Below, piece by piece: positions 1 through 11,904 of a DNA stretch of 64,000 nucleotides. A model generated the notes under the pieces. That model was not told the origin of the DNA. It did not search any database and saw nothing but the letters and a program-made list of their open reading frames with translations. The DNA is taken from the NCBI GenBank assembly GCA_905221605.1, contig CAJNDS010000017.1, positions 144,001 through 208,000 of the forward strand. Reading direction: 5' to 3'. Numbering within the stretch: position 1 is the stretch's first letter; each line of letters starts with the position of its first letter. Source of the DNA: Symbiodinium natans (taxonomy: Eukaryota > Sar > Dinophyceae > Suessiales > Symbiodiniaceae). The position numbers and the translations under genes were made by a program.

Positions 1-290
1 AAAACCATCGCAAATACCATGGTCCCCGAATTCGCTGGTTCCAAAAGCATGGCAAATACCACGGTCCCCGAATTCGCTGTTTCCAAAAGCATCGCAAACA
101 CCATGGTCCCCGAATTCGCTGGTTCCAAAAGCATCGCAAACACCATGGTCCCCGAATTCGCTGGTTCCAAAAGCATCGCAAATACCATGGTCCCCGAATT
201 CGCAGGTTCCAAAACCATGGCAAATACCACGGTCCCCGAATTCGCTGGTTCCAAAACCATCGCAAATACCATGGTCACCGATTGCGCAAA
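1..290. repeat. 42-bp tandem array
   Basis: Six and a half copies of a 42-bp unit run from the left edge and decay near 280, so the array probably extends beyond the window. Each unit contains CATGGTCCCCGAATTCGC. Because 42 is a multiple of three, one plus-strand frame stays open and reads as a 14-residue repeat (VPEFAGSKSIANT and variants). No start context or flanking gene supports translation, so I treat it as satellite DNA. Confidence 0.85.
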
Positions 291-345
291 AATCACATGG
301 TGTTCCAATGCCGGGCGTGCGAAAACATCGCAAATTTCATGGTAA

Positions 346-899
346 TTTTATTCCCGGCGTGCGAAACTCACTTCGGTCAGATTTCACTGTGCTTCTCTGC
401 TCTTTGAAGCTCCAAGGTCTTCTTGCCAACCTCGCTCTTCTGTCCTTTTTTCTTTGAAAGGCGCTCTGGAGTGTGAGCTTGGACTTCAGAGCGACTGCTG
501 ATGATGCTCATGGCTGACGGCTCTCGCGTTAGATGCTTTTGTGTTTTCTTTCATAGCATCGCGTTGACAGGACGTGCACAGCCGAGTCGGGTGCATGCAA
601 GTGAAGTTCATACAGTTCAAGTCCGTTTACTTCAGATCTATTGAATGCCAATGAAGTGTATAGAGTTGACCACAAGTGCATGGCATTCAACTCAACACAC
701 TTGAAGGCCATGCAGGTCGAGTGCATACACGTCCAGTATACAAGTGCAGTATACAAGTGAGTATGCAACCATATAAGTGCATACACTTAAGTGCATACAC
801 TTGTCCAAGTGCATACAGTTTGAGCGCACAGAGTCAAGTGTATAGACTCAACGCACCGCAAATCGATGCTTTCGGGCCAATCGTCTTCTAGTTCGTATG
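346..899. other. No gene seen; short direct repeats near 590-850
   Basis: I see no supportable gene here. From about 590 to 850 the motifs AAGTGCATAC and AGTGTATAGA recur many times at irregular spacing, which explains the small open frames on both strands. Confidence 0.5.
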
Positions 900-1770
900 T
901 CGGCGGCAGTCAGGTTTTGGCACGTCGGCGCTTTTTTTTCATGTCGGCGCGTACTTTTGGCACGTCGGCGCGTACTTTTGGCACGTCGGCGGGTCCTTTT
1001 CAAATTAGTCACTTTCAAATCTCCCCGCTTGCCTCTGGGTTATTCCCCCTGAATTCCTTGAGTTTTTCGTAGTAACCTCTCTATTCTATTTAACTCTGTC
1101 TCCGCGTGTCTTTTTTTCCATCTCGAGACGCACTTTTGGCACGACGGCGCGTTTGTTTTGCATGTCGGCGCGTACTTTTGGCATGTCGGCGCGTACTTTT
1201 GGCACGTCGGTTCCTTGAGTTCCTCGTAGTAACCTCTTTATTCTATGTAACTCTGTCTCCGCGTGTCTTTTTTTCCATCTCGGCACGCACTTTTGGTACG
1301 TCGGCGCGTATTTCTTTGCACGTCGGCGCGTACTTTTGGCATGTCGGCGCGTACTCCTGTTCTTTTCAAATTAGTCACTTTCAAATCTCCCCGACTGCCT
1401 CTGGGCTATTCCCCCTCAATTCCTTGAGTTCCTCATAGTAGCCTCTTTGTTCTGTTTAACTCTGTCTGCGCGTGTCTTTTTTCCATCTCGGCACGCACTT
1501 TTGGTACGTCGGCGCGTATTTCTTTGCACGTCGGCGCGTGTCTGCGCGTACTTTTGTCCTTTTTCAAATTAGTCACTTTCAAATCTCCCCGACTGCCTCT
1601 GAATTATTCCCGCTGAATTCCTTGAGTTCCTCGTAGTCGGCACGTTTTTTTTGCATGTCGGCGGAACCCTTGGGTTTTAGCATCTCGGCGCGCTTTTCCT
1701 GCATGTCGGCGGAAACCTTGGTTTTTAGCATGTCGGCGAGTTTTTTGACATGTCGGCGCGTGGCGTCCAG
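900..1770. repeat. Satellite with a 21-bp core and a longer higher-order unit
   Basis: A core close to GTCGGCGCGTACTTTTGGCA is repeated more than a dozen times. It alternates with a longer module that contains TCAAATTAGTCACTTTCAAA and a TTCCTTGAGTTCCTCGTAG tract. The module recurs near 1005, 1213, 1365 and 1565, giving a higher-order period of roughly 200 bp. The open frames across it are products of the repeat. Confidence 0.8.
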
Positions 1771-4286
1771 TTCTGTTGATGGAAGGACCGACTGTTTGGG
1801 GCAGTGCAAAGAAGATCAGCTCTGAGTGTGGGGGCTCGCCCGGCAGGGACGGCGCGCTGCAGCGTCCGGGCCTTGGGCGAGGCTGAGAGTCTAAAGGCAG
1901 GTCAAACTTGACCCGGTCAGTGACTCTTGCTAGCGGCTTCCCGTGTTCGTCCCGCCATTACCCCTTACTCTGCGGCGGGCCAACTCCAGGCGTCTATCCG
2001 CATCTTGCTGTCCTCGATTTCGCACTTGCGCAAACTTATGGCCCTTTGCTCGTTGCTCAGCACCATTGCTCTCCATCAAGGCCCAGGCCCAACCATTGCA
2101 GGACACTGGAGCTTGCAGGGATCCGAAACAAATCACCTTTTCTTTGAATCTCTGAGACACTGCAACCGCATACTGCTCCAGATTGCTCCAGATTGCTCCA
2201 GGCAGCGGGCGGATCCTTGCCACAGAAGGCAGCGGGTCCGGCTCCTCCTCCTCCTTGAAAGCACTGGAAGTGAAGGCCAGAAGGTGCCAAAACTTGGCCT
2301 ACACTTGGCCTACACTTGGCCTACACCTCTGGCACCCCAGCCCGATCCTTCGCCGAAGTCAGGGTGATGTCTTCATCAATCGTGCCTTGGTGTACAAAAC
2401 TTGAACAAAAATGGCTCTCCAAGTTTAACGATCCACTGTTCCGGTAGGGCCGTTGCCGAGGGACAAGCTGGTGTGGGAATCAGATGGGCGCCTACTTGTG
2501 CTGCGGCATGGAACTCCCAGGCTCCTTCCAGGCTCCCCCAGGCCCAGAAAAAAGCGCGCGCCTGGACCGCACGTCGCTGTCTTTGATGTCGACCTGGTGA
2601 GATTCGTTTGCTCCATCTTCTTCAAACGTCATCGACAATCAAGGAGAAGAACTTCGAATAGAAGGCTCGACAAAATGGCGCGCATGAACCAATGTAAAGG
2701 GCCTGCTGGTCAGCGATGACGACCTCTGCTTTCTCAGCTTCCTGCATCATGTCGATGTACTATGATGCACTTCGATGTACGGGCGCTGCGGCATATTGCA
2801 GCTACGTCAATCCGCCTGCAAGCAACAGCTGAAGACCTGCCAAGCGAACTCAAGCGGCCCGCATGAAAGCTTGCTCAGCACAAAGCGAATACAAACTGAC
2901 GCTCAGCCCCCTGCGTCGGTTCCGCGGCATGCCGCAGCCAGAATCTTTTGCAACAGAAACCCTCTGCTGAACAACATTCTTCCACCAAGCTAGGACTTGG
3001 GGCCTTGTGCAGGTCGAACCAGCTGAATCCGGCCATGGCCTTCAAAGGGGCCGTTTGCCAGTTTCACACATCTCATCGCGAGTTTTGCGTTCGGCGCCCA
3101 GCCTTAGCTGACTTGTGAGAGACGGGCGATGGGCCTCGGCTCGAAGCATTGTAAAGTAGTTGTAAAGGTAGTGCGAGAGTGAGGCCATGTGAGGCCATGT
3201 TGAGGCCATGTTGAGGCCATGTGAGGCCTCGGCTGAGAGGGCTTTGCAGGACCTCTCAGATCGTGGCATAAGAGGAGGCTCCCTTCTCAGACTCCTTCTA
3301 CGTGAAGGCTATTTTTGGCCGGAGGCCTTCCAAGTAATTTCGGTCTTTCCATCGCCACCTCACAGAAAGTCATCTAGAGTATCTAAAGCCAATCAGCACA
3401 GGGCGCACACATTGACAACACGACATTGATATGCACACAGCCCAAATTGACCGCAACAGACGCTGGGAATTCGGCCGATCTTAACCAAGTCAACACGGAC
3501 CTGGCTCAACATGTTTGGATCATGCTCGATCCTCCAGAGCTGCCTCTGCCTCCGCTATATACTCTGCAGAGCACACTGCCGTAGTTTTGCATTGTACAGC
3601 TGCGACATTACTGTATGCGTGCCCATGAATGAATGTGCGAACGTGTTCAACCCTCTTGGGCTCTTCGAACTTGACCTGACTTTCCTCGTGGCAAAGTGCA
3701 GAGACGGGTGCTGGGGATGTAGTTTGCTGCCGAGTCTTTTTGCAAGGCTTGACCTGGGCAAGGCCTGACCCGGTCAACATACGCGGCTGGTAACAAAGCC
3801 GCGGCAGTGGTAGCATCAGCTGTTGGCCGGGAATGGGGCAGCGCTTGATAGCCGTTCTGGCAAATACTTCGAGAATGGATGCAAGACAGCATCCAAAAAA
3901 AGCACGCAGTGGTGCTGGGCTGGTGCTGCCATACTTTCGTGAACAAAGCTCTTGCATGTACTCCTGGCGAATCTTGTGGACGGCTTTGCAAACACGTAGA
4001 AATGTTCGCATTGACTGCTGTCGCCACGTTCTCTGCAAAAGTTTCCCAAGGTGCTTTCTTGCCCAATGGAATCCACCGCAGTTATACTTTAATTGTACAA
4101 ATCAACACCAGATCCATTCCCACTCATTCCCGCTTTCGCAAGGCTCGGACGTTAAACAGGACCGCTGCAACCTCCCCGAGGACACCTTATTGCATGCAGA
4201 GGTTGCTGCCAAAAGGCTATGAGTGAACGTGCTCACTCTCACAATCTGGGTTGACAGAAGACTGAATGCCTCCTGGGCGCCTTTCG
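1771..4286. other. No recognised gene; minor local repeats
   Basis: Several open frames exist but none resembles a known family or forms a convincing exon chain. Local repeats are a four-fold ACTTGGCCTAC run near 2290-2330 and a GAGGCCATGT run near 3180-3230. The region lies just past the stop codon of the H-NOX gene, so it may hold that gene's 3' flank. Confidence 0.4.
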
Positions 4287-6636
4287 TCAGACTCGGGACG
4301 AATCTAGAGGAGCCTCAAAGAAAAATCTAGCATGCTGAACAAGCACAACTCGCAGGGCCTCAATGCTGAGCGATGGACTGTATGTCAAGAGGAAGTCCCC
4401 TTCGTCAGAGCCTGCGAGACATTTTGCTCAGGAGGTCTAGCAAGGACCAAGGGTGACCAAGGTGAGGCGCCCGCGAGAAGAAGTAAAGATAGGAAAGAAA
4501 GCTGAGCGAAAATCACGCTCGAGGACCTCAAGCAAGATTCAAGCGATGAAAGAGTCAATGCAACATTTCCCTCTACAAGCTCGCCACAAACAAAAGACAC
4601 CTGAGTTGGCAACATGGTGCATGTCATTCAGGTTCTGCACGAACTCCTCGAGCGAACGCTGGCGCCACGACTGCTGTCCATAATCTCTCAACAAGTGCAA
4701 TGGTCACAACTTATTGCATCCTCGAAGTAAACCCATCCTTGAAACCTTCAAGTCTGTAACCAATGGTCTTTGTGCCTCTTGGCCGACTCCAAGCTTTGAG
4801 TGAAGGGGGCGCGCTCTCTTTTTGAAAATTTGGCTCTCTCCTCTGCTTCTTCTTCTTCTTCTCCTTCCTCTTCTTCTTCTTCTTCTTTTTCTTCTTCTTC
4901 TTCTTCTTCTTCTTCTTCTTCTTCTTCTTCTTCTTCTTCTTCTGCTGCTGGGCTTACGGGCCCGAAAGCCCCCGCGCGCGTGCGCTCTCTCTCTCGCTCT
5001 CTCTCTCGCTCTCTCTGAAAGCAGCTCGCGGCTCCTCGAGAGAGCTTCCCATAGCTTGCAACCACTGCGTCCAGCCTGCACGACTTCTACACTTCTTCCA
5101 TTCGTCTACATATTCCCTTCGGCTTCTGGCCGAGAGGCGTCTAGAACAAGCAGGATGTGGTCTCCTTCGAAGTTCGAACCTTCCCAACCCTTCCCCCACC
5201 AGAAATCTGCTGTACCCTGTGAAACCTTCCCGACCGCTTGGGGCAGCCGATGCCCCTTTGCCAGGGGACACCCCCTCCAACCCTATTCGGTCACACGGAG
5301 ACCCTTCAAATTTTCGTTGGCTTTCCTTTGTTGGCGATGCATACAGCTGCTGAGGCGTGCAAGCGGCGCAAGCGTGTACAATCAGTCTACACGTGTCTAC
5401 GCTATGTCGATGTGCACTTGCGGTTAAAGGTTGTTGACGTCACCAACCCAGACGCGGTTCTCAAGATCCCACGCACAGCATCTTTTCAAAAGAAGCCCCG
5501 TGCAGAAAGCATAAGCAAAACGATATTATCTTTGGAGGGTCGTTACAGCGTTCTCTTCCTGTCACTCAGGCTCCCTGTACTGGCAGTCATGCTGATCTAG
5601 TGTCATCATTCTCCAGGTGACCTGAGCCTGTTGGCTTTTTGTGCAAGGCGATGGCAAGGAGAAAACGAAGGGCGGTTTCATGAATTTTCGAGGTTTGGCA
5701 TGGTTGGCTACGATTACGCTACACCACAAGCACCCTCTGCATTGTCATTTCCCTGGCCGCCCAGTCATTCCTGCACTGCGCAGCTTAGCACGTGGAGAAA
5801 TCACAGCGCAATGCCACTGCATCCCCATACGAGTCAGGATCGTTTACTCGATCCGTTTACTCCTTTGATGATTTATTCCAATACTCTCGGGCCTCCCGCT
5901 TAGCCACATGTTTTGTGCAGCACCCGGGCCTTGCCGGACCATGAACTGCACAAAGAAGGCCCCGAAGAGTTCAAGGCCTCAAAGGGGCATGCTGTTTAGG
6001 GTGCATGCTAAGAAGGGTATGCTCTCTGTGCTCTCTGAATACCTCTCGAGCGCACACTGTGCATACCTTTTGCTTCTGCGCACACTGTCGTGCCGTCGTG
6101 CCATCTGGGCCAAGGAGCTGGACTCCAGGCTGATTGAGGCCACGCCCATGCTTGCCGACATGACTTGATGGGTCAGCTTGTCCTGTCAGATCTTTTCGAG
6201 AGAACTGAGAGAACTTTTCGAGAGTTCAGAGGATGCTCTCTCAGAAGGTGGAGGCGCAGGGGGACGCATATGCCAATGTTGCGCTGGTGCGGCCTCATGC
6301 TGCTTGAACTGGAGGAACTCGGTCTCGTCCACACCGCAAGCTTGTAGAGCCTGCACAGAATAACCAAAGCACTCACCAAGTAGAAGCATCACTTCGTGGA
6401 CCCTTCAAATTCAGGATGTGGCCTGTGTCCACACACTGGGACCATACTTCTCTTCGATGAACTCTTTCCAGACCTCGGTAAGCTGCACAAAAAACTGAGC
6501 CAACGTGAGCCAACGTGAGCCAACGTGAGCCAACGTGAGCCCACGTTTAACCAAGCTTGCTATTGTTAACCCTGCAAAGGCCGAAAATGGCGGCGAAGAG
6601 AGCTGAGGGCGACGCGGTGTGAATCAAGCCGTGCAT
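4287..6636 (-). CDS. H-NOX (heme NO/O2-binding) domain protein, 8 exons
   Basis: H-NOX proteins bind heme to sense NO or O2, usually in the cytosol, and pass the signal to cyclases, kinases or other partners. Exons read: 6616-6636 (start, MHGLIHT), 6423-6482 (EEKYGPSVW), 6294-6350 (ACGVDETEFL), 6105-6182 (approximate end), 5930-5977 (LFGAFFVQFMVRQ), 5035-5075 (WTQWLQAMGSSLE), 4601-4646 (EFVQNLNDMHH) and 4287-4411 (DFLLTYSPSLSIEAL, then a stop). The order matches the family from the N-terminal MxGL to the C-terminal sheet. The proximal heme-ligand His is kept in NLNDMH. Two oddities stand out. The Pro-rich loop after that helix is missing, making about 158 residues against the usual 180-190, and the YxSxR heme-propionate motif is degenerate. 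Donors are mostly GC, one is GA (after 5035) and one GT. One junction (6105/5977) is unresolved by a base. No cyclase or kinase domain is visible in cis, so the partner is unknown. Confidence 0.72.
4847..5016. repeat. TTC microsatellite and CT-rich tract inside an H-NOX intron
   Basis: About 97 bases of nearly pure (TTC)n are followed, after a short GC-rich spacer, by CT-rich repeats. The whole tract lies within the intron between the H-NOX exons at 5035-5075 and 4601-4646. On the coding (minus) strand it is a long purine run (GAA and GAG). The Glu-, Arg- or Ser-rich frames here are artefacts of the repeat. Confidence 0.9.
6496..6546. repeat. 10-bp tandem repeat upstream of H-NOX exon 2
   Basis: Five copies of TGAGCCAACG lie in the first intron of the H-NOX model, close to the acceptor at 6483. 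Their role is unknown. Confidence 0.85.
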
Positions 6637-7968
6637 CCCGCCGATGCTAAACTAAAAAGACATCCATGGTGCAGCAAGCTGCCCGAATGGAAAGCCCAAA
6701 GGAAAGACAGGCTGATCTCCAGAATCAACTAAACTTCAGTTAGCATCACAGCTACGAGCTACCAACTTGGAACCCAAAATGACACTACACCATACTACAC
6801 CTCAGGCTGCAGGCTGCGAGCAGATCAAGGAGTGCGCGCGGGAGGCAAGGTTTGTCTGGCTGCATCGGGGTTTTGAATGTCAATGATATGGGGCTGCCAG
6901 GATACGCAAAACGGCATCGAGATTACTATCCATTTTGCCGATGATATACAGTATTCGCGCGAGGTCGACTCGGCCATGCACAGGGACGAAAGAATGGTGC
7001 ATCCCAGGTCTTGAGACGATGTCTCTCACACTTTTTTCAGAAAAATCAGGGAAGGCACACTAGCGCCACTCGCCTAGCGGGGGGCTTGCCTGGATGGGGG
7101 GACTCGGAGGCGGAGGACGCAACTCGCACAAAAAGAGCTCACAGACGCTGAGCGCCCATGTGGAGGGGGGTGAGCCTTCTTGTGGCCTTCTTCTGGGGGG
7201 GCCCCCTTCCCCTCCTCTCTTGAAGGCATCTGATCTCACGGGCCCCCAAGAGTGGCCTGCAGTCTCAAGTTGGGCTCCAGAAGGCCTCCTGAAATTGGGC
7301 CTGCAAGTTGGGCTGACGCATCCGGTGAAATCATGGTATCAAGGGCCTTGAAAGCTGGTCTTTGATTTGCCGCGTATGGCTGTCGTGGCCGTTGTGTCTG
7401 GCGGAGCCCATGCACCTCCGCGCTTTCTCGCTTTCTTCACGCCGCAAGAACTTTTCCCGCAGGCCTCTGCCAGGCGCCTGCTGCCTGAGGGGCCACTGAG
7501 ATGTTTCGGAGCCGCTGCTTCCAGGCAGAGGAAGGTCCTGAACGCTCTGCAATCGCTGATGCACTGGTTGGCACTGCGAAGAAGTCACGATGTAGAGTGC
7601 CATAGAGTGCCTGTAGCCTATCATCCAGCCTACGAGCGAGTCACTCGACTCACAGGTGTGTCGCAGGTGTGTCGCAGGTGTGTCTTTTCACTCAGAGCAC
7701 TCCTCACTTCGAGGAGGGCCTTCGAAGCGACTGCCTTCGAGATGTGCTTCGAGGATGGAGGCTAAGTGCTTCGTATCTGGTGAGACTTCTGAGAAGGGTG
7801 AAACGATTCTGAAGATGGAGTGGTATTATGGAGTGTCTCGAAACCAAAACTCGAAAATACATGTCGAAAAGCAAAACCTTACCTCTCACCGTACTCCGTA
7901 CATCCCCATACCGGCCGGTACCTTTCACACCAGTCCCACATGGCTCTCACATCCCTCTCACATCACTC
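6637..7968. other. Intergenic between two minus-strand genes; no gene recognised
   Basis: This lies upstream of the H-NOX start and downstream of the stop of the next minus-strand gene, so it should hold the H-NOX 5' region and the neighbour's 3' end. A short GTGTGTCGCAG repeat sits near 7655-7683. Open frames on both strands look non-coding. Confidence 0.4.
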
Positions 7969-9740
7969 TCACAACTGGGTCATCTTGTCATCTTGGATCA
8001 TCTTGGCAGCCTCAGGGCGGTTCTCAACCCAAAATGCTTCCAAATAATTCCAACGTAGCGCCATCGTGTCGTGCAACTCTTCATAGGGCTGTGGGGTTCC
8101 CGCGCCGCCCAGGCCATCCCACGGCTCAACCTGGCTGTCATGAGTGTTGCCTCTACCTGACTCTACCTGTTTGCATCTTCCTGCGAACATGCGCGGGGCC
8201 TCGACCTCGGCTGTTTCCCCGTGCAGATGGCATTCCGGCGGCATTGCTGAACGGACTTGCGGCCTCGCAGCGGCTCGGACAGCGCTCAAGAAACACCGGC
8301 CGCTGCAGCTGCTGACATCCGCTGACATCCGCTGGCCACTGTCGTCGTCTGTTGTCTCTTGGTCGCTGAGGGTCGCACCCGGCCCTGCGGCGTCCGGCCC
8401 CGTCGCTCGGCGGACGGGTTGCGGGCTGGGCTACTGCCTGGTCCCCTGGCCTCAGACGCAAATCGACGCAAGCCGACGCAAGTCGAGAGGAGTCGCTCCG
8501 GCTTCGTGACGAAACCGCAGCCAAGATGAGCAAAGCAGACTTACAAGGTTCAGGACGCCTTTGACGGGCTTTGAGCCCCAGCAAGGTGTGCCCGCAACTA
8601 TGTGCGCGACCGGGGCATCTCGACTGAGTTGGCGCTGAAGCGCACCTTCCCTGGCACAAGGCGCCAGATTTTCACGTATCTCTTGGTAGAAATTTGCAAT
8701 TGCTTATAATTGTCTGCCATCGTTCTCTGCAATTGTTTGCAACGTTTCCTCTTGTCAGCAGCTCGATGGGCAGGGCTGCCACCTGGCGGAGGCCTGAAGT
8801 CACTGCGAAAGGTCCAGCATCCATTCAAAGTGAGGGTGCGGAATGCGCAAAAACACAGGCTGGGATCCGTTCTTGCCATTGGCCTGAGCTGGAAGAAGGG
8901 AGAAGCATGAAGAAGGCGAGAACTGCGCAAACACGACAGAATTTTCTCTGCCACTGGCTGCGCTGGCTGGCGTGGCTTGAGCCTTGGTTGAAACGCAGGA
9001 AACTGAAGAGAAGAGACAAGGAAAGGAACCTCAGAGGGAGAAATACCCAGGCTCCGTGCCGATTGTCGTGGTCGCACTTTGGCACCCTGGATCTGGCAGT
9101 CGGACAGCGATGAAAGATCGCCGAGCTCAACAACGGACTCATCGGACTCTCATGATTCTTCTCCCTCCCGCGCTCTCTTCAAGCTTTCTGATCCGCTCTC
9201 CCAAGGAAGCAGCATGCAGCAGCCACGCGGTCTTAAACCGTTCGACAGGCTGCTACCTCCAGGGAGATCCAAACACCCGGCTTCACATTCAGCTGCACTC
9301 GACCTTGGACAGTCGGACGCCGCGGCTCATGTCTCACAAACGCCCATCCGAGCAGATCGACGAGTCGACGAATGTCATGAGCAAAGTGAAGAATGTGTGA
9401 GGGTTTACGAAGCATTACGAAGCCATTTATCTATGCCGTGGCACCATGCAAGGCTGTCCATTGAGGTGAATTGCAAACATTTGCAGTCATCTGCACATTG
9501 TCCTGCGAAGCGGGCCGTCTTCATTGGCCGCCGTCACGGTGGCAGGAAGCCTGAAAGGAGAATCCAAAGGTCTGTTGTGACCCTGAACTTAGTTAAAAGC
9601 TTCGTAGGTACCCTCGCTGGCCGAGCTTTCAGCACAACGACCACCAGCTCAGTCCAATGTGCAGAAGCGACTCTGAGGCGTGCACCACTCACCATGGGTC
9701 TCGCTGTAATATTCAACCAGCTCACCCTTTGCGTACTTGC
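7969..9740 (-). CDS. Protein with a dinoflagellate SH3-like module (partial exon model)
   Basis: Exon 9686-9740 reads KYAKGELVEYYSETHGE, and exon 9503-9550 continues it with LPATVTAANEDGPLR. They join through a GT donor and a TTTCAG acceptor to give the pattern EYYSxTHGxWxPATVTxxNxDG, which I know as a small SH3-like barrel common in dinoflagellate proteins. A third exon, about 9257-9325, supplies GRVQLNVKPGVWISLE, the usual end of that module. Downstream coding-like exons are 8545-8645 (APVAHIVAGTPCWGSKP, with a GTAAGT donor) and a terminal exon 7969-8130 (MALRWNYLEAFWVENRPE, then a stop). An acidic stretch near 9100-9160 (ESDESVVELGDLSSL) may be another exon. The 5' end and several junctions are unresolved, and the exons might belong to more than one gene. 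The downstream part matches nothing I recognise, so I propose no molecular function. Confidence 0.5.
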
Positions 9741-10346
9741 CTGCGGAGCCTGATGGATGCGAAAATGCTGCAACACGCATGGTAGCCTAAGAATGGGTGC
9801 GGAGTTAAATACGGATGCTTCTGCGGAGGAGGGTTTTGTGATTTTAGCTCGATTAGGTGTTTCTGCGTGCCCCTGTCGCTCTCGCCTTGGCACCGTGCGC
9901 ATTCGGCGACTTCCTGTGTTGCTCTTTTGCTCTGCATTCCAGCTAGTTCCCGTCTATGTTCATACAGAACTCTCTATTTCCCACATCTTCTTTTTGAATT
10001 CGTCTTTTCACCTTGTACTGCAATACGAAGCCTGTAGTTCCTCTATGTTTGGGAACGACGACCTCAAGAATGTTTCCTCTGAGTTTTCATCGACAAACCT
10101 CTATTTCCTCCAGCATAAGGAAAACAGGTGGAGCAGAAGAGCTTGGAACAGCTTCTGGGGCACAGAGAGAAAAAGAAAAAAAAACGTACAGCGCAAGAAA
10201 AAACACTCCTATATACACATATATATGTATATATGTATAATACCCTATATTGTGTTGCACAGGCAGAAGAATACACACAATACAAGCTTGTGAAGTATAC
10301 TATATATGTTGGACTTTATGTATATCTGCGCACGCAGAAGAAGTAC

Positions 10347-10347
<1 letters not shown>
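9741..10347. other. No gene recognised
   Basis: This is an intergenic or upstream stretch that becomes AT-rich towards the microsatellite. It contains purine-rich runs (near 10165-10205) and short TATA-like steps. I see no domain or exon chain. Confidence 0.4.
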
Positions 10348-10417
<70 letters not shown>

Positions 10418-10536
10418 TTATATTTATATGTATATCTATATTATATTATACTTATAGTTGTATTATATTTATTTCTATTATTTATTAATGTATTTATTAA
10501 TATTTATATTTATACGCTACCCCCCCCCCCCCCCCG
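10348..10536. repeat. TA microsatellite, TTTATA repeats and a poly-C run
   Basis: A pure TA run (about 10348-10404) passes into TTTATA repeats and AT-rich sequence, then a run of 17 C near 10520-10536. The Tyr-Ile open frames here come from the repeat and are not genes. Confidence 0.9.
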
Positions 10537-10819
10537 GAACCCACCGTAAGCACAGTGTAAGGGGGCGCGGTGTTTCCCCGAAGGCTGCGATATAATAAGT
10601 CCCTTTCAACCCAAGGGTAAGGGCTGTGTGAGGAAGTGGATTTGGACCCTCCTCTCCGGGTCGCGCGCAGCAGAAATTCACCAAGCTTGCATCCTAAATA
10701 ATTTGAACACCAAGTTAAGCCGTTTGTACGCAAAGTTGTTCCAGTAGCTGACAAACAAGCCCTTGGCTGAAACATGCTGAAACCTTCAAGAGTTCCACTA
10801 AACATTAAAGAGCTTCCCT

Positions 10820-11600
10820 ATGTTTATTCGTTTAAGGTTTTGATACAGACACTTAAGGTTTAGGCTTAAACCTATTCCAAAGCCTTACATTTTCCCTCGC
10901 CGCTAGAGAGATTTCACTTAACCGTTGACGGTTTAGGCTGACGGCCTGTTCCAACACTTTAGAATTTCAGTCGCTGCTGGATATCCGCTAAAGCCCAGAC
11001 CCTATTCCCACATATTCAACGAATATTCTTTAGGGGTAGCATAGCCTATTTCTTCAAGGTATAGCCTGGCACCTAGTCCAGAATCTTTTGTTCTCCCTCG
11101 TCACTAAAGGCATTCCCTAATCCCTAAACAAATTTTACTAAAACCCAGACCCCATTCCCATACTTTCAACGGAAATTGTTTAGGAATACTCAGTCTTCCT
11201 ATTCCTGTAAACTGTAAAACGTTTCTCTCGCCACTGAAGGCAATTCGCTAAAGCCCAGACCCTTTTCCCTAAAGAACTTTTTCTAAAGCCCAGACCCTAT
11301 TCCCATACTTTCAACGTATATTGTTTAGGAATAATCCTGCTTCGGTGTCTGCGGGGTGTATCCTTCATGTTTAGGCCTAACTCCTCTCCTGTGAAACCTA
11401 TTTGTTAAACATTCAAGCTGAAGCCTTGTCCAAAGCCTTACACGAAGACCCTATTATTTCAGTTCTTGTTCAGGAATAATCATGTTTCAGTGCCTGCGGG
11501 GTGTCTCCTTAATGTTTCAGCCCTATCTAAACCCTGGTTCCTAAAGCCGAAATTGTTTAGGGTTTAGGGGTAGGGTTTCGGGTTTAAAACTTTGAGGTCC
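10820..11600. repeat. Degenerate repeat block with telomere-like words
   Basis: The phrase AAGCCCAGACCCTATTCCCA and variants recur near 10993, 11143, 11246 and 11286, and a TGCCTGCGGGGTGT phrase recurs near 11345 and 11492. CCTAAA and TTTAGG words are frequent, and 11549-11577 contains GTTTAGGGTTTAGGGGTAGG. No gene is seen. It resembles decayed interstitial telomeric or subtelomeric DNA. The flanks 10537-10819 and 11601-11904 also hold no recognisable gene. Confidence 0.6.
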
Positions 11601-11904
11601 AGGGTTATTCTTGCTTCTTGGTACGCGGACTCGGTTTTACTTAAAACTGGTAATTTCCAAATATACGTATCAGAGCTTTCTGTGCTTATATTTATGTAGG
11701 ACTTATATAGCTACTAAAGTACGAAATATGAACTTATTACTTTGCTATATAGCGAACAATAAACCAAGACAACTGCCCTGAATCAGACCGAATGAAATGA
11801 CTCAAGCTTGCCACCCCCAAGAACTCATGGCGATGAGTTTCTTCCTTACGGTCGTTTTGGGGAGCAGTCCAACTCGGGGATTCCTGGTGCCCATCGTCTG
11901 GGCA

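Noticed and set aside
1-1770. CRISPR-like spaced repeats
   Set aside because: The units are contiguous or degenerate satellites without unique equal-length spacers, and the DNA is eukaryotic.
4704-5081. Long Glu-, Arg- or Ser-rich open frames on both strands
   Set aside because: They are translations of the TTC and CT microsatellite and lie within an intron of the H-NOX model.
10128-10550. Tyr-Ile-rich open frames
   Set aside because: They are produced by the TA and TTTATA repeats and have no start context or homology.
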